64,000 nucleotides of DNA from Gottschalkiaceae bacterium SANA (GCA_036323355.1 AP028876.1:558001-622000); one strand, 5' to 3'. Positions 24,793 through 33,882 are shown, numbered from the stretch's first letter. Numbers and translations: made by a program. The notes: generated from the letters alone by a model not told the origin.

Positions 24793-26169
24793 CTATAGAT
24801 AGAGATCACGTTCGCCGTTTTGGATTCGTTTGATATTTTCTTGGGTCAGGGCGCGAACTTTTAGATTTTCAATGTTTTGAATTTCTTTATCGATCAAGGC
24901 AAAGCCTTTTTCTCGGATTTCGTCATCCCCGTAATCCAATAGATATTCCGTCAGGGTCATGAGGGCGTTCGGGGTACAGATATTACCGATTTGTCCCGAT
25001 TTGGCCAAGCGCATAAATCGGTCCCCGGTTCTACCGGAACGATAACATGCTGTGCAGTATGAGGGAATTACATCGTCGTCAATCAGGGATTTCAGGACTG
25101 CCAGAGGGGTGCGGTGATCGGCTGTTTCAAATTGCACAAGTTCTACGCCTTGTTCTTTTAGGGTGTATCCGCCGACATCGGTACAAGATCCTGCGCTGAC
25201 TTGGCTGATGCCGTGTTGAATCAGTTTTTTTCGCATAGCTTCTGTTTCCCGGGTGGAAAGAATTAATCCTGTGAAAGGAAGGGCCAGCCGGAGAATTGCG
25301 ACAAGTTTCATAAAGGTGAAGTCGTCAATAATATGGGGATATTCATCTAGACTCATTCCTTCTGCTTTTTTTAATCGTGGAACGGAGATGGTATGGAATC
25401 CAACCCCGTGGGCTTTTTCCAGATGGGCATTATGCATCATCATGGCGAGTACCTCGAATTTCCATGGTCCTAAGCCAAAAAGAACCCCGCCGCCTACATC
25501 GTCAATGCCCGCTTCCATGGCGCGATCGAATGCTGTCAGATGGTAGGTATAATCGCCTTTCAGGGAATGAGGATGCGTCTTTTCATAGCTCGCTTGGTGG
25601 TAGGTCTCTTGAAAGAGAATATAGGTACCGATCTCTGCATCTTTTAGGCGTCGATAATTTTCAACCGTTGTTGCCGCAATGTTCACATTGATTCGGCGAA
25701 TGGCATCCTTCTCCGTTTTTGTGGTGTATACGGCGTCGATGGCGTCGAGGATATAATCGATGGTGCAATTGACGGGATCCTCGCCCGCTTCCAGGGCAAT
25801 GCGCTTGTGGCCGCTCTTCTCCATAATTTGGGTCTCACTCTGGATCTCTTCCCGCGATAATTTTCGGCGTGGGAAGTCGTTGTCGCGTTTGTAGCCGCAA
25901 TAGGTACAGGAGTTGACGCAATAATTGCTGACGTAGAGGGGAGCGAAGATCACGAGTCGATTGCCATAGATTTCTTCCTTGATGGAACGGGCAATTTGAA
26001 AGAGCTGCTGGAGTTCTGAATCCTTGGTGATATTTAATAAGATGGCAATGTCTTTTGGGGATAAAGCCTCTTTGTTTTTTGCTTTGGTTAAAACATTTTG
26101 AATGGCCTCTTTGTTGGCGTGTTCGGTTTGTTCTAAAAGATTTTGTATGGATTCGTGATTAATGATCAT
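24793..26169 (-). CDS. hydG: [FeFe] hydrogenase H-cluster radical SAM maturase HydG
   Basis: 458 aa. Radical SAM motif CX3CX2C at C84, C88 and C91 (CVNSCTYCGY). The second, dangler-bearing cluster site is CX2CX22C at C372, C375 and C398 (CTACYRSGRTGDRF ... GNIC), the mark that separates HydG from ThiH. HydG splits tyrosine to give the CO and cyanide ligands of the H-cluster. The start overlaps the hydE stop by 11 bases; hydF follows after 9 bases. Confidence 0.96.
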   Translation of the reverse strand: MIINHESIQNLLEQTEHANKEAIQNVLTKAKNKEALSPKDIAILLNITKDSELQQLFQIARSIKEEIYGNRLVIFAPLYVSNYCVNSCTYCGYKRDNDFPRRKLSREEIQSETQIMEKSGHKRIALEAGEDPVNCTIDYILDAIDAVYTTKTEKDAIRRINVNIAATTVENYRRLKDAEIGTYILFQETYHQASYEKTHPHSLKGDYTYHLTAFDRAMEAGIDDVGGGVLFGLGPWKFEVLAMMMHNAHLEKAHGVGFHTISVPRLKKAEGMSLDEYPHIIDDFTFMKLVAILRLALPFTGLILSTRETEAMRKKLIQHGISQVSAGSCTDVGGYTLKEQGVELVQFETADHRTPLAVLKSLIDDDVIPSYCTACYRSGRTGDRFMRLAKSGQIGNICTPNALMTLTEYLLDYGDDEIREKGFALIDKEIQNIENLKVRALTQENIKRIQNGERDLYL

Positions 26170-27211
26170 TTTTTTTCCTCCTTTGGCTATGGTCTCCGCG
26201 GGTCATGTTGACGCGGAAGCCTGCAGATGCAATTCGACCTTCAATGCATTGTCGGCAATGGGCCGCTTCGTCACCGGTACAAATCTTTCCGTCGTATAGA
26301 GCGTAAAGCTCTCGGACCGAGGTGGGAGACAGATTGGGCATGACGACATTGGCGCCGGCAAGCAAACCTTGTTCTCTTCCATGCGGATTCACCGAACCCA
26401 AGGCGGTGGTAGCCGGAAGAAGCACGTCTGGCAAAATTAATCGAATGATCGACAAAAGCAGACAGGTCATTTCCAGGGTTCCCGGATTGGCATTTGCCAG
26501 GGGGGTGTCTGATTGGGGAAGAAAGGGTCCGATTCCAACCATATGTGGCTGAAGTTCCTGTAAAAACAACAGATCGTCAATCAAATCATCTTGGGTTTGA
26601 CCTGGGGCACCCACCATAAATCCAGCGCCTATTTGAAAGCCGATCTCCTTGAGATCTTGAAGGGATTGAAGACGTGTGTGATTCTCTTCTCCTTGATGAA
26701 GAGAGGCGTATAGGGAGGGGGAAGCAGCTTCGTGGCGCAAGAGGTAACGATCTGCTCCTGCGGCATAGAAGGCTTGGTAGGCACTTCTTGGCCATTCTCC
26801 AACAGATAAAGTAATGGCACAATCGGGGTATGTTGCCTTGATTCGCTTTACCAAAGACACAATTCGGTCTTCAGTATAATAGGGGTCTTCTCCTCCCTGT
26901 AAGACAAAGGTGCGATAACCAAGCCAATAGCCTTGATCGCAAGAGGTCAGGATCTGATCCTCTGTTAGCCGATAGCGTTCGACAGATTTGTTGGAGCGGC
27001 GGATCCCACAGTAGAGACAGTCTCTTTTACAATAGTTTGTAAATTCGATGAGTCCGCGCATATAAACATCCAGACCATAGTGATCGCGGCGGGCATGAAT
27101 GGCTTGCTGCTTCAGTGCAACAAGTGCAGCATCATCAAGAGCTTCAAAAAAGGAGCGCCACTCTTCACGTGTCAAGAATCGTTCATTTGTCAACTTTTCA
27201 ATCCAGTTCAT
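26159..27211 (-). CDS. hydE: [FeFe] hydrogenase H-cluster radical SAM maturase HydE
   Basis: 350 aa. Radical SAM CX3CX2C at C61, C65 and C68 (CKRDCLYCGIR), followed by GYRTFVLQGGEDPYY, the family's SAM-binding GGE region. HydE supplies part of the di-iron subcluster, thought to act on a cysteine-iron complex made by HydG. The start overlaps the upstream regulator gene by 14 bases and the end overlaps hydG by 11 bases, so translation is coupled throughout the operon. Confidence 0.95.
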   Translation of the reverse strand: MNWIEKLTNERFLTREEWRSFFEALDDAALVALKQQAIHARRDHYGLDVYMRGLIEFTNYCKRDCLYCGIRRSNKSVERYRLTEDQILTSCDQGYWLGYRTFVLQGGEDPYYTEDRIVSLVKRIKATYPDCAITLSVGEWPRSAYQAFYAAGADRYLLRHEAASPSLYASLHQGEENHTRLQSLQDLKEIGFQIGAGFMVGAPGQTQDDLIDDLLFLQELQPHMVGIGPFLPQSDTPLANANPGTLEMTCLLLSIIRLILPDVLLPATTALGSVNPHGREQGLLAGANVVMPNLSPTSVRELYALYDGKICTGDEAAHCRQCIEGRIASAGFRVNMTRGDHSQRRKKNDH

Positions 27212-27464
27212 GTGAAATCTCCTTTTTCGAAATGGCTGTTTTTACTTGGACATTAGGAATTCTTCCCAAACGTCCTGTTAGCGTGTTGATGGCATCTAAG
27301 GATCCTAATAGGGTGATTGTGATCACGGTAAGACCATGTTCTGGCATGGGTAAGCCCATTCGTCCTTTGACAATGCCCTTAAATTCAGCGATGCAATTAT
27401 TGAATCGATGTTGGTTTTGTTCCGGATTTTCCAGGATTGCGCTGATTACAGCAATTCTTTTCAT
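27198..27464 (-). CDS. TM1266-type iron-only hydrogenase system regulator
   Basis: 88 aa. The true start is ATG 27464 with TTGGGAGG upstream; a longer open frame reaches 27605 but runs through the leader hairpins. MKRIAVISAILENPEQNQHRFN and GLTVITITLLGSLDAINTLTGRLG match the small ferredoxin-like (ACT-like) TM1266 family found with hydrogenase genes. Its regulatory role is assumed from context and fold. First gene of the maturation operon. Confidence 0.88.
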   Translation of the reverse strand: MKRIAVISAILENPEQNQHRFNNCIAEFKGIVKGRMGLPMPEHGLTVITITLLGSLDAINTLTGRLGRIPNVQVKTAISKKEISHELD

Positions 27465-27474
27465 AGTTCCTCCC

Positions 27475-27505
27475 AATAAAAATAGCGTTTTCAGTAAGAA
27501 AACGC
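27475..27505 (-). terminator. Terminator-like hairpin in the leader of the hydrogenase maturation operon
   Basis: On the minus strand GCGTTTTC/GAAAACGC (an 8-bp stem, loop TTACT) is followed by TATTTTTATT and then directly by the ribosome site of the first gene. The position between promoter and first gene points to attenuation. Confidence 0.65.
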
Positions 27506-27620
27506 GCACAAGAGAAAGCAGACCCAGGGTCTGTTTAAGCTTTCTTTCGACGCAGATTTCTTTGTCGTCAGAGTTAATTGGATTGTCAAACACGCAAGGA
27601 GTCACAAGACGCCTTGGTGT
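27506..27620 (-). ncRNA. Structured 5' leader of the hydrogenase maturation operon (candidate riboswitch or attenuator)
   Basis: From the predicted transcript start near 27621 the leader can form, in order: a 9-bp stem with one bulge (27590-27599 with 27612-27620; ACAC-CAAGG with CCTTG-GTGT), a short GACG/CGTC stem (27566-27569 with 27549-27552), and a two-part hairpin (AGAAAG/CTTTCT outside CAGAC/GTCTG, within 27513-27545). These precede the terminator-like hairpin at 27475-27505. I could not match it to a known riboswitch class from memory. Confidence 0.5.
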
Positions 27621-27627
27621 TGTTAAT

Positions 27628-27656
27628 ACTTTAACAAAAATATGTAATGATTACAA
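27628..27656 (-). promoter_or_regulatory. Promoter of the hydrogenase maturation operon
   Basis: Minus strand -35 TTGTAA (27656-27651), 17-base spacer, -10 TAAAGT (27633-27628). The predicted start falls within a base or two of the first leader hairpin. Confidence 0.55.
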
Positions 27657-27756
27657 CATGAAATATTTACCATTTTAGTATTAAGCTTTGTTTTTTCTTG
27701 CCAATAACTAAGGCTCTCCCTCATAATAGAAAGTGGATGAAAAGGAGTGATATGGG

Positions 27757-29067
27757 ATGAAGGATAGGAAAACAAAAATTGATGAATATTTTAAAAAAAT
27801 CGACAAATTGGGATGGGATCTTAACCTTCGATCCATATTTGAATTATTAAAATACGTGGGGAACCCACAAAATCAAATCGCGGTTGTTCATGCCGCAGGT
27901 ACCAATGGAAAGGGGAGTACTCTGGCTTTTCTTTCGTCCATTATGGAAGAGACAGGATTGCAAGTCGGACGATTCACTTCGCCAGCCTTGGTAGATCGAA
28001 ATGAGATGATTACAATCAATGGTGTGAAAATTTCAGATGCTGAGATGGAACGAGGAATTTCGATGGTTGAAGAGGCCTGCCAGAAAATGGTCGATTCTGG
28101 ATTTCGGCATCCAACGTCCTTCGAGGTGATGGCAGTCCTTGCATTTCTTTATTTTAAAGGTCAGGTGGACCTCGCTCTCATTGAAACGGGAATGGGTGGC
28201 AGACTGGACGCAACCAATGTGGTAGCGGAAGCAAAATTGTGTATAATTACACCGATTGGAATGGATCATGAGGCGTTTTTAGGGGATTGTTTGGAGAAAA
28301 TTGCTATGGAAAAAGCAGGTGTTTTTCGCCCAAAAGTACCCGTTGTTTCAGCTCCGCAAGAAAAGCAAGTAGAAGCGACTCTGCGGGAAAAAGCACAGTT
28401 GATTGAAGCGCCGTTTATTCTGATTGACAGGTCAAATCTCTCAGTCTTAGAAGAAGGAACTTCCCTCCGATTTATTTATCGTAGTGTTGAGTACAAAACT
28501 GAAATATTAGGACGCCATCAGGCGGTCAATGCTGCTGTGGCAATTGAATCAGCAAAGCGATTGGACAAAATGGGCTGGTCCGTGACAGATGAAGATTTGC
28601 TTCAAGGCATTTCAAAGGCTCATTGGCCTGGGCGGTTTGAAATTTTACGAAGAGATCCCTTGGTGGTGATTGATGGTGCTCACAATGCGCAGGGCATGCA
28701 GGCCTTAAATCATGCGAGAAAGCAGATTTTAAAGGGTGAATATCGTGTGGTAGTTGGTATTTTGGGTGAAAAGGACATGGGACCTGATTTTTTAGAAATA
28801 CTAGGAGAGGCTAGCGAAGTATGGACGGCGACGCCAAATAATCCGAGAGCATTGTCCGCTAGTAACCTGTCAACCAGACTATTGAAACAGGGAATTAAGA
28901 GTGAAGCAGTAGAGGATTTTGAAGTTTTAATTGATTTACTAGCAAGTGAATCCACTTTGAGTGGTTCTTTTCCCTGCTTGATATTTGGGTCTCTTTATTT
29001 GATTGGACCCTTGGGCAATGCTTTGAAGAGGAGGTTGAAGAATGATTCGTGTTTTAATTGTGGATGA
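27757..29067 (+). CDS. folC: Folylpolyglutamate synthase/dihydrofolate synthase
   Basis: 436 aa. Mur-ligase fold with the P-loop AAGTNGKGST, the family motif GRFTSPALVDRNEMITING, ETGMGGRLDATNV, PIGMDHEAFLG and KAGVFRP. The C-terminal domain has DGAHNAQGMQAL. FolC adds glutamate to folates and, in many bacteria, also makes dihydrofolate from dihydropteroate. The stop overlaps the response-regulator gene by 26 bases. Confidence 0.95.
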   Translation: MKDRKTKIDEYFKKIDKLGWDLNLRSIFELLKYVGNPQNQIAVVHAAGTNGKGSTLAFLSSIMEETGLQVGRFTSPALVDRNEMITINGVKISDAEMERGISMVEEACQKMVDSGFRHPTSFEVMAVLAFLYFKGQVDLALIETGMGGRLDATNVVAEAKLCIITPIGMDHEAFLGDCLEKIAMEKAGVFRPKVPVVSAPQEKQVEATLREKAQLIEAPFILIDRSNLSVLEEGTSLRFIYRSVEYKTEILGRHQAVNAAVAIESAKRLDKMGWSVTDEDLLQGISKAHWPGRFEILRRDPLVVIDGAHNAQGMQALNHARKQILKGEYRVVVGILGEKDMGPDFLEILGEASEVWTATPNNPRALSASNLSTRLLKQGIKSEAVEDFEVLIDLLASESTLSGSFPCLIFGSLYLIGPLGNALKRRLKNDSCFNCG

Positions 29068-29686
29068 CCAAGAGATCATGCGACATGGACTTAAGATGAT
29101 ATTGGGACAAGAATCGGATTTGGAGGTCGTCGGAACTGCGGGAAATGGAGAGGAAGCCCTTGCTTTTTGCCGGACACACGAGCCGCCGGATGTGGTCTTG
29201 TTGGATATTCAAATGCCAGTGATGAACGGGGTGGAGACAACCAAGGCATTGAAACTGTTCAACCCTAACATTCGGGTTGTGATTTTAACAACCTTTCATG
29301 ACGATGACTATATCTTTGATTCCTTACGGGAAGGTGCTCATGGGTATTTGTTGAAGGATGCGCCGCCTGAAACGATTGTTCAGTCAATTCGCGCGGTTTA
29401 TGAGGGTGGAGCGATGATTCAGCCTGAGATTGCATCAAGAGTCATTCGACAATTCAATAAAATACGGGATGAACGCCCTCTTTTTATGGGGGGCGCTAAA
29501 GAAAATTTGACAAAAAGAGAAAAAGAGATTTGTCTATTGATCTCACAAGGGTTAAATAACCGTGAGATTGCAGAGAAATTATTTCTTAGTGAAGGAACGG
29601 TGAAAAATCACGTGACGCGAATCTTGGATAAATTGGATTTAAGGGACCGGACACAATTGGCGATCTACACATTACATAAGTTATAG
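29042..29686 (+). CDS. NarL/LuxR-type response regulator without adjacent kinase
   Basis: 214 aa. Receiver domain with the acidic pocket VDD (8-9), phospho-acceptor D55 (VVLLDIQMP), T in ILTTFHDD and K in LLKDAPP. The LuxR-type helix-turn-helix (LTKREKEICLLISQGLNNREIAEKLFLSEGTVKNH region) is intact. It is a DNA-binding transcription regulator. Its start lies inside folC. No kinase is beside it; the HisKA_3 kinase at 20953 is the nearest class-matched candidate. Confidence 0.92.
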   Translation: MIRVLIVDDQEIMRHGLKMILGQESDLEVVGTAGNGEEALAFCRTHEPPDVVLLDIQMPVMNGVETTKALKLFNPNIRVVILTTFHDDDYIFDSLREGAHGYLLKDAPPETIVQSIRAVYEGGAMIQPEIASRVIRQFNKIRDERPLFMGGAKENLTKREKEICLLISQGLNNREIAEKLFLSEGTVKNHVTRILDKLDLRDRTQLAIYTLHKL

Positions 29687-29697
29687 AGAGGGTTCCG

Positions 29698-31833
29698 ATG
29701 GGAAAATTACAAGGGATTTGCAGAAAAATGAGTGGATTATTCCTTTTAGTTATGTTGTTGGGAAATACTGCTTGGGCGGAGTCGGATGCAATTTCAATTT
29801 CATATTATGACAATTATCCTCTGTGTTTTCAAGATGAAAAGGGGCAGCCTCAGGGTGTTTTTATCGATATTATGAATGAAGTGGCCGATCAGGAAGACTG
29901 GAAAGTAGAGTACGAGTATCACACTTTAAAGGAACAGCTAGCCCTTGTTGCCGAGGGGAAGGTTGATCTTGGGATGGCAGTCGCATATTCAGATGCGCGA
30001 GCCAAGCAAGTACGATTTCAGCTTGAAACAATCTATTCCAATTGGGGACAGATTTTTGTTGGGGTGGATGAAATTGCCGTTGACTCTTTAGAGTCTCTGG
30101 CGAAATATCGTATCGCTTTGGTTCGAGGTGATATCTACTCAATCGAGCTAGAAGAAAGTTTCGAATTTTTGGGGTTGGTTAAGAACTTTGTTTATGTGGA
30201 TGGGTTCACTGATGTATTTAAAGCGATTGATGGGGGAAAAGCGGATGCAGGCGCGGTTGCCAGAACGTTTGGTCTCTTGAATATGGATAAGTATTGGGTG
30301 AGGGCTACGACATTGGCAATTCGTCCTGCAAAAGTGAAGATTATTGGCGCACCGGGCCAAGAAAATCTGCTTGCAGGGATCGATCGATGGATGTTGGTTG
30401 TCCAAGAGGATCCAAATTCGAAGTATTACAATATTTTATCTAGATGGCTTCGGGAAGAGGTGCGGGATGAGGTTGTTCCAGAATGGCTATTCTGGGTGTT
30501 GGCAATTGTTGTCCTTATGGGTCTTTTGTCTTTGGGATTCGTTTATTTTTTGAGGAAAATGGTGGCGAAACAGACCCAGGAATTGACCTATTTGGCTTAT
30601 CACGATTCCCTTACAGGCTTACCGAATCGCCGCACCATGAATCGACTGATTAAAGAAAACTACCTGGAAGAAGGATATGATTTTTTGTTGATTGACTTAG
30701 ATCAGTTTCGGCGGGTCAATGATTTGTACGGACATGAAATGGGAGACCAATTATTGGTTGAATTTACTTGCAGAATGGAGAAAATCCTTCCGAATTCAGC
30801 GATTCTTAGTCGTTTAGGCGGAGATGAATTCACCATACTCTTGCCTCGTGGTCAGGGCGAATTGATTGCGAATCAGTTGTTACAGATCATGAAAAAGCCG
30901 ATTGAAGTGGGTTCAGAAACCTTTGAGATTGAGATGAGCATTGGTCTTGCGCATTTACCAGAGGACGGCGAAGATTATGATACCCTGACGCAGAAAGCGG
31001 AAATGGCTATGTATCAGGCCAAGGGGAAAGGAAATGAAAAGATTCAATGGTTTCGAGTAGAAATGGAAGAAAAGCTCCATCAAACCCATTGGTATCTGAA
31101 GTATATGAGAGGGGCAATTGGACGAAATGAATTCTATTTGGTCTATCAACCGATTGTAGACACATATACCCAGAAAAGGGTAGGTGTAGAAGCCTTATTG
31201 CGCTGGAAACATGACGGTCAGATGATTCCACCTTCGATCTTTATTCCTATTGCAGAGCAATCTGGATTGATCCATGAGATCGGTGACTGGGTTGTGATCG
31301 AAGCTATTTCTCAAATGATAGCTTGGCGTGGACAAACAAATAGTCCACACTTTGTGAGCTTGAATTTATCTGCGATCCAATTGAATCATGAAGGGTTTAT
31401 CGATCACTTGGATGCTATGGTGGATCGTTTAGGTGCAGATAAATCAAAGATCCATTTTGAGGTGACGGAAAATGCTGAGATTGAAAAAATCGGCCATTCT
31501 CGTCTTGCCCTGGAATCCTTAAAGCGAAGCGGTTATCATATTTCTCTGGATGACTTCGGCATGGGGTATTCGTCTATGAATTATTTGAAAGAATTGCCCA
31601 TTGACACCATGAAAATTGATCGAGCTTTTATTATGGAGATTGGTCGAGATTGTGAAAGTGAAATTTTGATTGAAGAGTTGCTGATTTTGGCAAAGCGGTT
31701 GAATCTGATGACGATTGCGGAGGGCGTTGAGACCGAGGAACAATGGCTGTTTCTAAAGGAACATGGATGTCCGATGATTCAGGGATACTATTATGGTCGG
31801 CCGGTATTGCCAGATGAATTGATGAGAAGATGA
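29698..31833 (+). CDS. Membrane GGDEF-EAL protein with a periplasmic solute-binding-type sensor
   Basis: 711 aa. A signal sequence (about 1-27) leads to a SBP_bac_3-like sensor (about 30-255; SISYYDNYPLCFQDEKGQPQG start). One membrane helix follows near 260-284. The GGDEF motif at 374-378 is intact, and the EAL domain keeps EAL at 498-500, VTENAEI, DDFGMGYSS, KIDRAFI and EGVETEEQ. So both c-di-GMP synthesis and breakdown look possible, with activity presumably set by a ligand such as an amino acid. Follows the regulator gene by 11 bases, likely one operon. Confidence 0.93.
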   Translation: MGKLQGICRKMSGLFLLVMLLGNTAWAESDAISISYYDNYPLCFQDEKGQPQGVFIDIMNEVADQEDWKVEYEYHTLKEQLALVAEGKVDLGMAVAYSDARAKQVRFQLETIYSNWGQIFVGVDEIAVDSLESLAKYRIALVRGDIYSIELEESFEFLGLVKNFVYVDGFTDVFKAIDGGKADAGAVARTFGLLNMDKYWVRATTLAIRPAKVKIIGAPGQENLLAGIDRWMLVVQEDPNSKYYNILSRWLREEVRDEVVPEWLFWVLAIVVLMGLLSLGFVYFLRKMVAKQTQELTYLAYHDSLTGLPNRRTMNRLIKENYLEEGYDFLLIDLDQFRRVNDLYGHEMGDQLLVEFTCRMEKILPNSAILSRLGGDEFTILLPRGQGELIANQLLQIMKKPIEVGSETFEIEMSIGLAHLPEDGEDYDTLTQKAEMAMYQAKGKGNEKIQWFRVEMEEKLHQTHWYLKYMRGAIGRNEFYLVYQPIVDTYTQKRVGVEALLRWKHDGQMIPPSIFIPIAEQSGLIHEIGDWVVIEAISQMIAWRGQTNSPHFVSLNLSAIQLNHEGFIDHLDAMVDRLGADKSKIHFEVTENAEIEKIGHSRLALESLKRSGYHISLDDFGMGYSSMNYLKELPIDTMKIDRAFIMEIGRDCESEILIEELLILAKRLNLMTIAEGVETEEQWLFLKEHGCPMIQGYYYGRPVLPDELMRR

Positions 31834-31834
31834 C

Positions 31835-31869
31835 CAACAAAAGCCTTTCCGCTGGAAGGGCTTTTGTTG
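31835..31869 (+). terminator. Hairpin after the GGDEF-EAL gene
   Basis: A 16-bp stem with one G-T pair (31835-31850 with 31854-31869) and a 3-base loop. There is no T-run after it, although the right arm itself has TTTTGTT. Confidence 0.7.
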
Positions 31870-32013
31870 TCTAGTGAGATTCAATTAACTGCCAGAGGGA
31901 GTCGACTTGCCGTGTTTCAAGACGATTTTCACGATCGTCAGATTCTGTAGGATGATTTGCAGGGATAAAACATGGGTGATCATATGAAGTTTGAACAAGT
32001 TGGCAATGGAAAA

Positions 32014-32036
32014 CCTCCCGATCGGGAGGCTTTTTT
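32014..32036. terminator. Terminator between the GGDEF-EAL gene and the ABC exporter operon
   Basis: Palindrome CCTCCCGATCGGGAGG (32014-32029) followed by C and six T on the plus strand and by TTTT on the minus strand. It touches the stop codon of the minus-strand exporter gene. No gene is evident in 31870-32013. Confidence 0.8.
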
Positions 32037-33882
32037 ATGCCAATTGGGTTTCAAATTGACTGCTATACAATTGGTAGTAAAATCCTTTGGATGCTAAAAG
32101 ACTATGATGGTTGCCCCGTTCGATAATTCTTCCTTCTTGAATGACAAGGATTTGATCTGCGTTTCGGATGGTAGATAATCGATGGGCGATGACAAAACTG
32201 GTTCGGCCTTCCATTAGGGTCTTCATGCCCTTTTGGATCTGGAACTCGGTTCGCGTATCCACGCTGGATGTTGCCTCATCTAGAATGAGGATATCTGGAT
32301 TGGAAAGAATCGCACGAGCAATGGAAATCAATTGCTTTTGTCCCTGACTGAGGTTGCCGCCCTCTTCTGTTAAATTGGAATGGTAGCCTTTGGGCAATCG
32401 ATGGATAAAGCTATGGGCGTTGGCCAGTTTTGCCGCCTGGATAATTTCTTCTTCTGTGGCGTCTAATCGACCGTATTGAATGTTTTCATAAATGGTTCCT
32501 GAGAAGAGATAAGGGTCCTGCAGAACAATGCCCAAGCGCTGTCTTAGCTCTTCTTTTTTTAGGGTATGAATCGGATTTTCATCGATTAGGATTTCACCGG
32601 ATTGGATGTCATAGAATCGAGTCAGCAGATTGATTATGGTGGTTTTCCCCGCACCGGTTGGACCAACGAGGGCAATCACCTGGCCGGGTTCTACTGCGAA
32701 GCTAACGGATTGGAGAACCGGTTTGTCTGCAACATAGTGAAAATCGACATCTTTAAAAGCGACAGCACCCGATAGGGTTTTCACACCGATGGCAGAGGCG
32801 TGTTCTTCAATTTCCGGCTTCTCGTCCAAGACTTCAAAGACGCGTTCTGCACCGGCAATGGCTGCTTGAACGGTGTTGTATAACTGGGCAACTTGGTTGA
32901 GGGGTCTGCCGAATTGTCTGGAATAGTTCATAAAGCTGGCAATTAAGCCAAGGCTTGCCTGTCCCTGTATCACGAGGAGGCCGCCGACACCGACCACGAA
33001 GGCATAGGTGAGGTTGTTTGTCATGCCCATAAGAGGACCCATCATGCCACCGAAGAATTGCGCACGAATGGATGCGCTACGCAGAGCATCGTTTTCGACA
33101 TCGAATTTTTCGATAATGGCATTTTCTTGTCCGTAGGCTTTTACTACCTTTTGGCCGCTGATATACTCCTCGATAATCGTATTGACATTGCCCAGGGAAG
33201 CCTGCTGTTGTTTAAAGGCTTTTCTGGTTCGCTTGATGACGCGGTTTACAATCAAAAAGATCAAAGGCACAGTCGCAATGGTAACCAAGGCGAGGATCCA
33301 ATTTAGGCGGAACATAACAATCGTTACGCCTAGGATGGTAATGACACTGGAGATCAATTGTGTAATAGATTGGGTCAGGGTATTGCTGACATTGTCGATA
33401 TCATTGGTCATGCGACTCATCAAGTCCCCATGGGGATGGGTGTCAAAATAGCGCAGGGACAAGCTTTGTACATGTTCAAATAAATCTTGTCGAAGGCGCA
33501 AGACGGTATCTTGTGCGATATTTGCCATCAAATAAGTCTGTGCCCAGGTGAAGAGGGCGCTAATGACGTAAACAAGGATCATCAAACCTGCAAACTTGGC
33601 TAGTTGAGCCAAGGGTGATGCATCAAAGAGGGCATCGATGGCTCGCCCCATCAGATAGGGACCAGCTAGGCTGCTGCCTACGGAGAGTAAAACCAGGAAG
33701 ATGACAAACCCTAGGAGCCATTTGCTGCCTGCCAAGTATTTCCACAGTCGCTTGAGGGTCGTCTTTGAATCCTTGGGGCGAACGATGGGTTTAAGATGGT
33801 GGCCTGGCCCTCTTCCGGGACCACGAGAAGGCCTTGGTCCAGCACCTTGGTTGGCTGGCCTTGCTTTTGTTGATTTACTCAT
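32035..33882 (-). CDS. ABC exporter half-transporter (permease-ATPase), second subunit
   Basis: 615 aa. Start taken at ATG 33882, 8 bases after GGGAGG; ATG 33888 is too close. After a Gly/Pro/Arg-rich tail (about 5-45) comes a six-helix ABC membrane domain and an ATPase with Walker A GPTGAGKTT, signature LSQGQKQLISIARA, Walker B ILILDEATSSVDTRT and H-loop VIAHRLST. It forms a pair with the gene upstream (33875-35614), like the BmrCD/YheHI heterodimers that export drugs or lipids. Overlaps that gene by 8 bases. Confidence 0.93.
   Translation of the reverse strand: MSKSTKARPANQGAGPRPSRGPGRGPGHHLKPIVRPKDSKTTLKRLWKYLAGSKWLLGFVIFLVLLSVGSSLAGPYLMGRAIDALFDASPLAQLAKFAGLMILVYVISALFTWAQTYLMANIAQDTVLRLRQDLFEHVQSLSLRYFDTHPHGDLMSRMTNDIDNVSNTLTQSITQLISSVITILGVTIVMFRLNWILALVTIATVPLIFLIVNRVIKRTRKAFKQQQASLGNVNTIIEEYISGQKVVKAYGQENAIIEKFDVENDALRSASIRAQFFGGMMGPLMGMTNNLTYAFVVGVGGLLVIQGQASLGLIASFMNYSRQFGRPLNQVAQLYNTVQAAIAGAERVFEVLDEKPEIEEHASAIGVKTLSGAVAFKDVDFHYVADKPVLQSVSFAVEPGQVIALVGPTGAGKTTIINLLTRFYDIQSGEILIDENPIHTLKKEELRQRLGIVLQDPYLFSGTIYENIQYGRLDATEEEIIQAAKLANAHSFIHRLPKGYHSNLTEEGGNLSQGQKQLISIARAILSNPDILILDEATSSVDTRTEFQIQKGMKTLMEGRTSFVIAHRLSTIRNADQILVIQEGRIIERGNHHSLLASKGFYYQLYSSQFETQLA

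Noticed and set aside
27465-27605. In-frame N-terminal extension of the TM1266-type regulator (GTG at 27605)
   Set aside because: It has no ribosome site, runs through three hairpins and a terminator-like stem, and matches no family; ATG 27464 has GGGAGG and the canonical N-terminus.
27506-27620. Match of the hydrogenase leader to SAM, THF, TPP, FMN, ZTP or fluoride riboswitches
   Set aside because: None of the conserved core sequences of these classes that I know is visible; left as an unclassified structured leader.
31870-32034. Possible small gene with ATG near 31973
   Set aside because: The frame runs into the terminator palindrome and the opposing gene, with no ribosome site or recognisable product.
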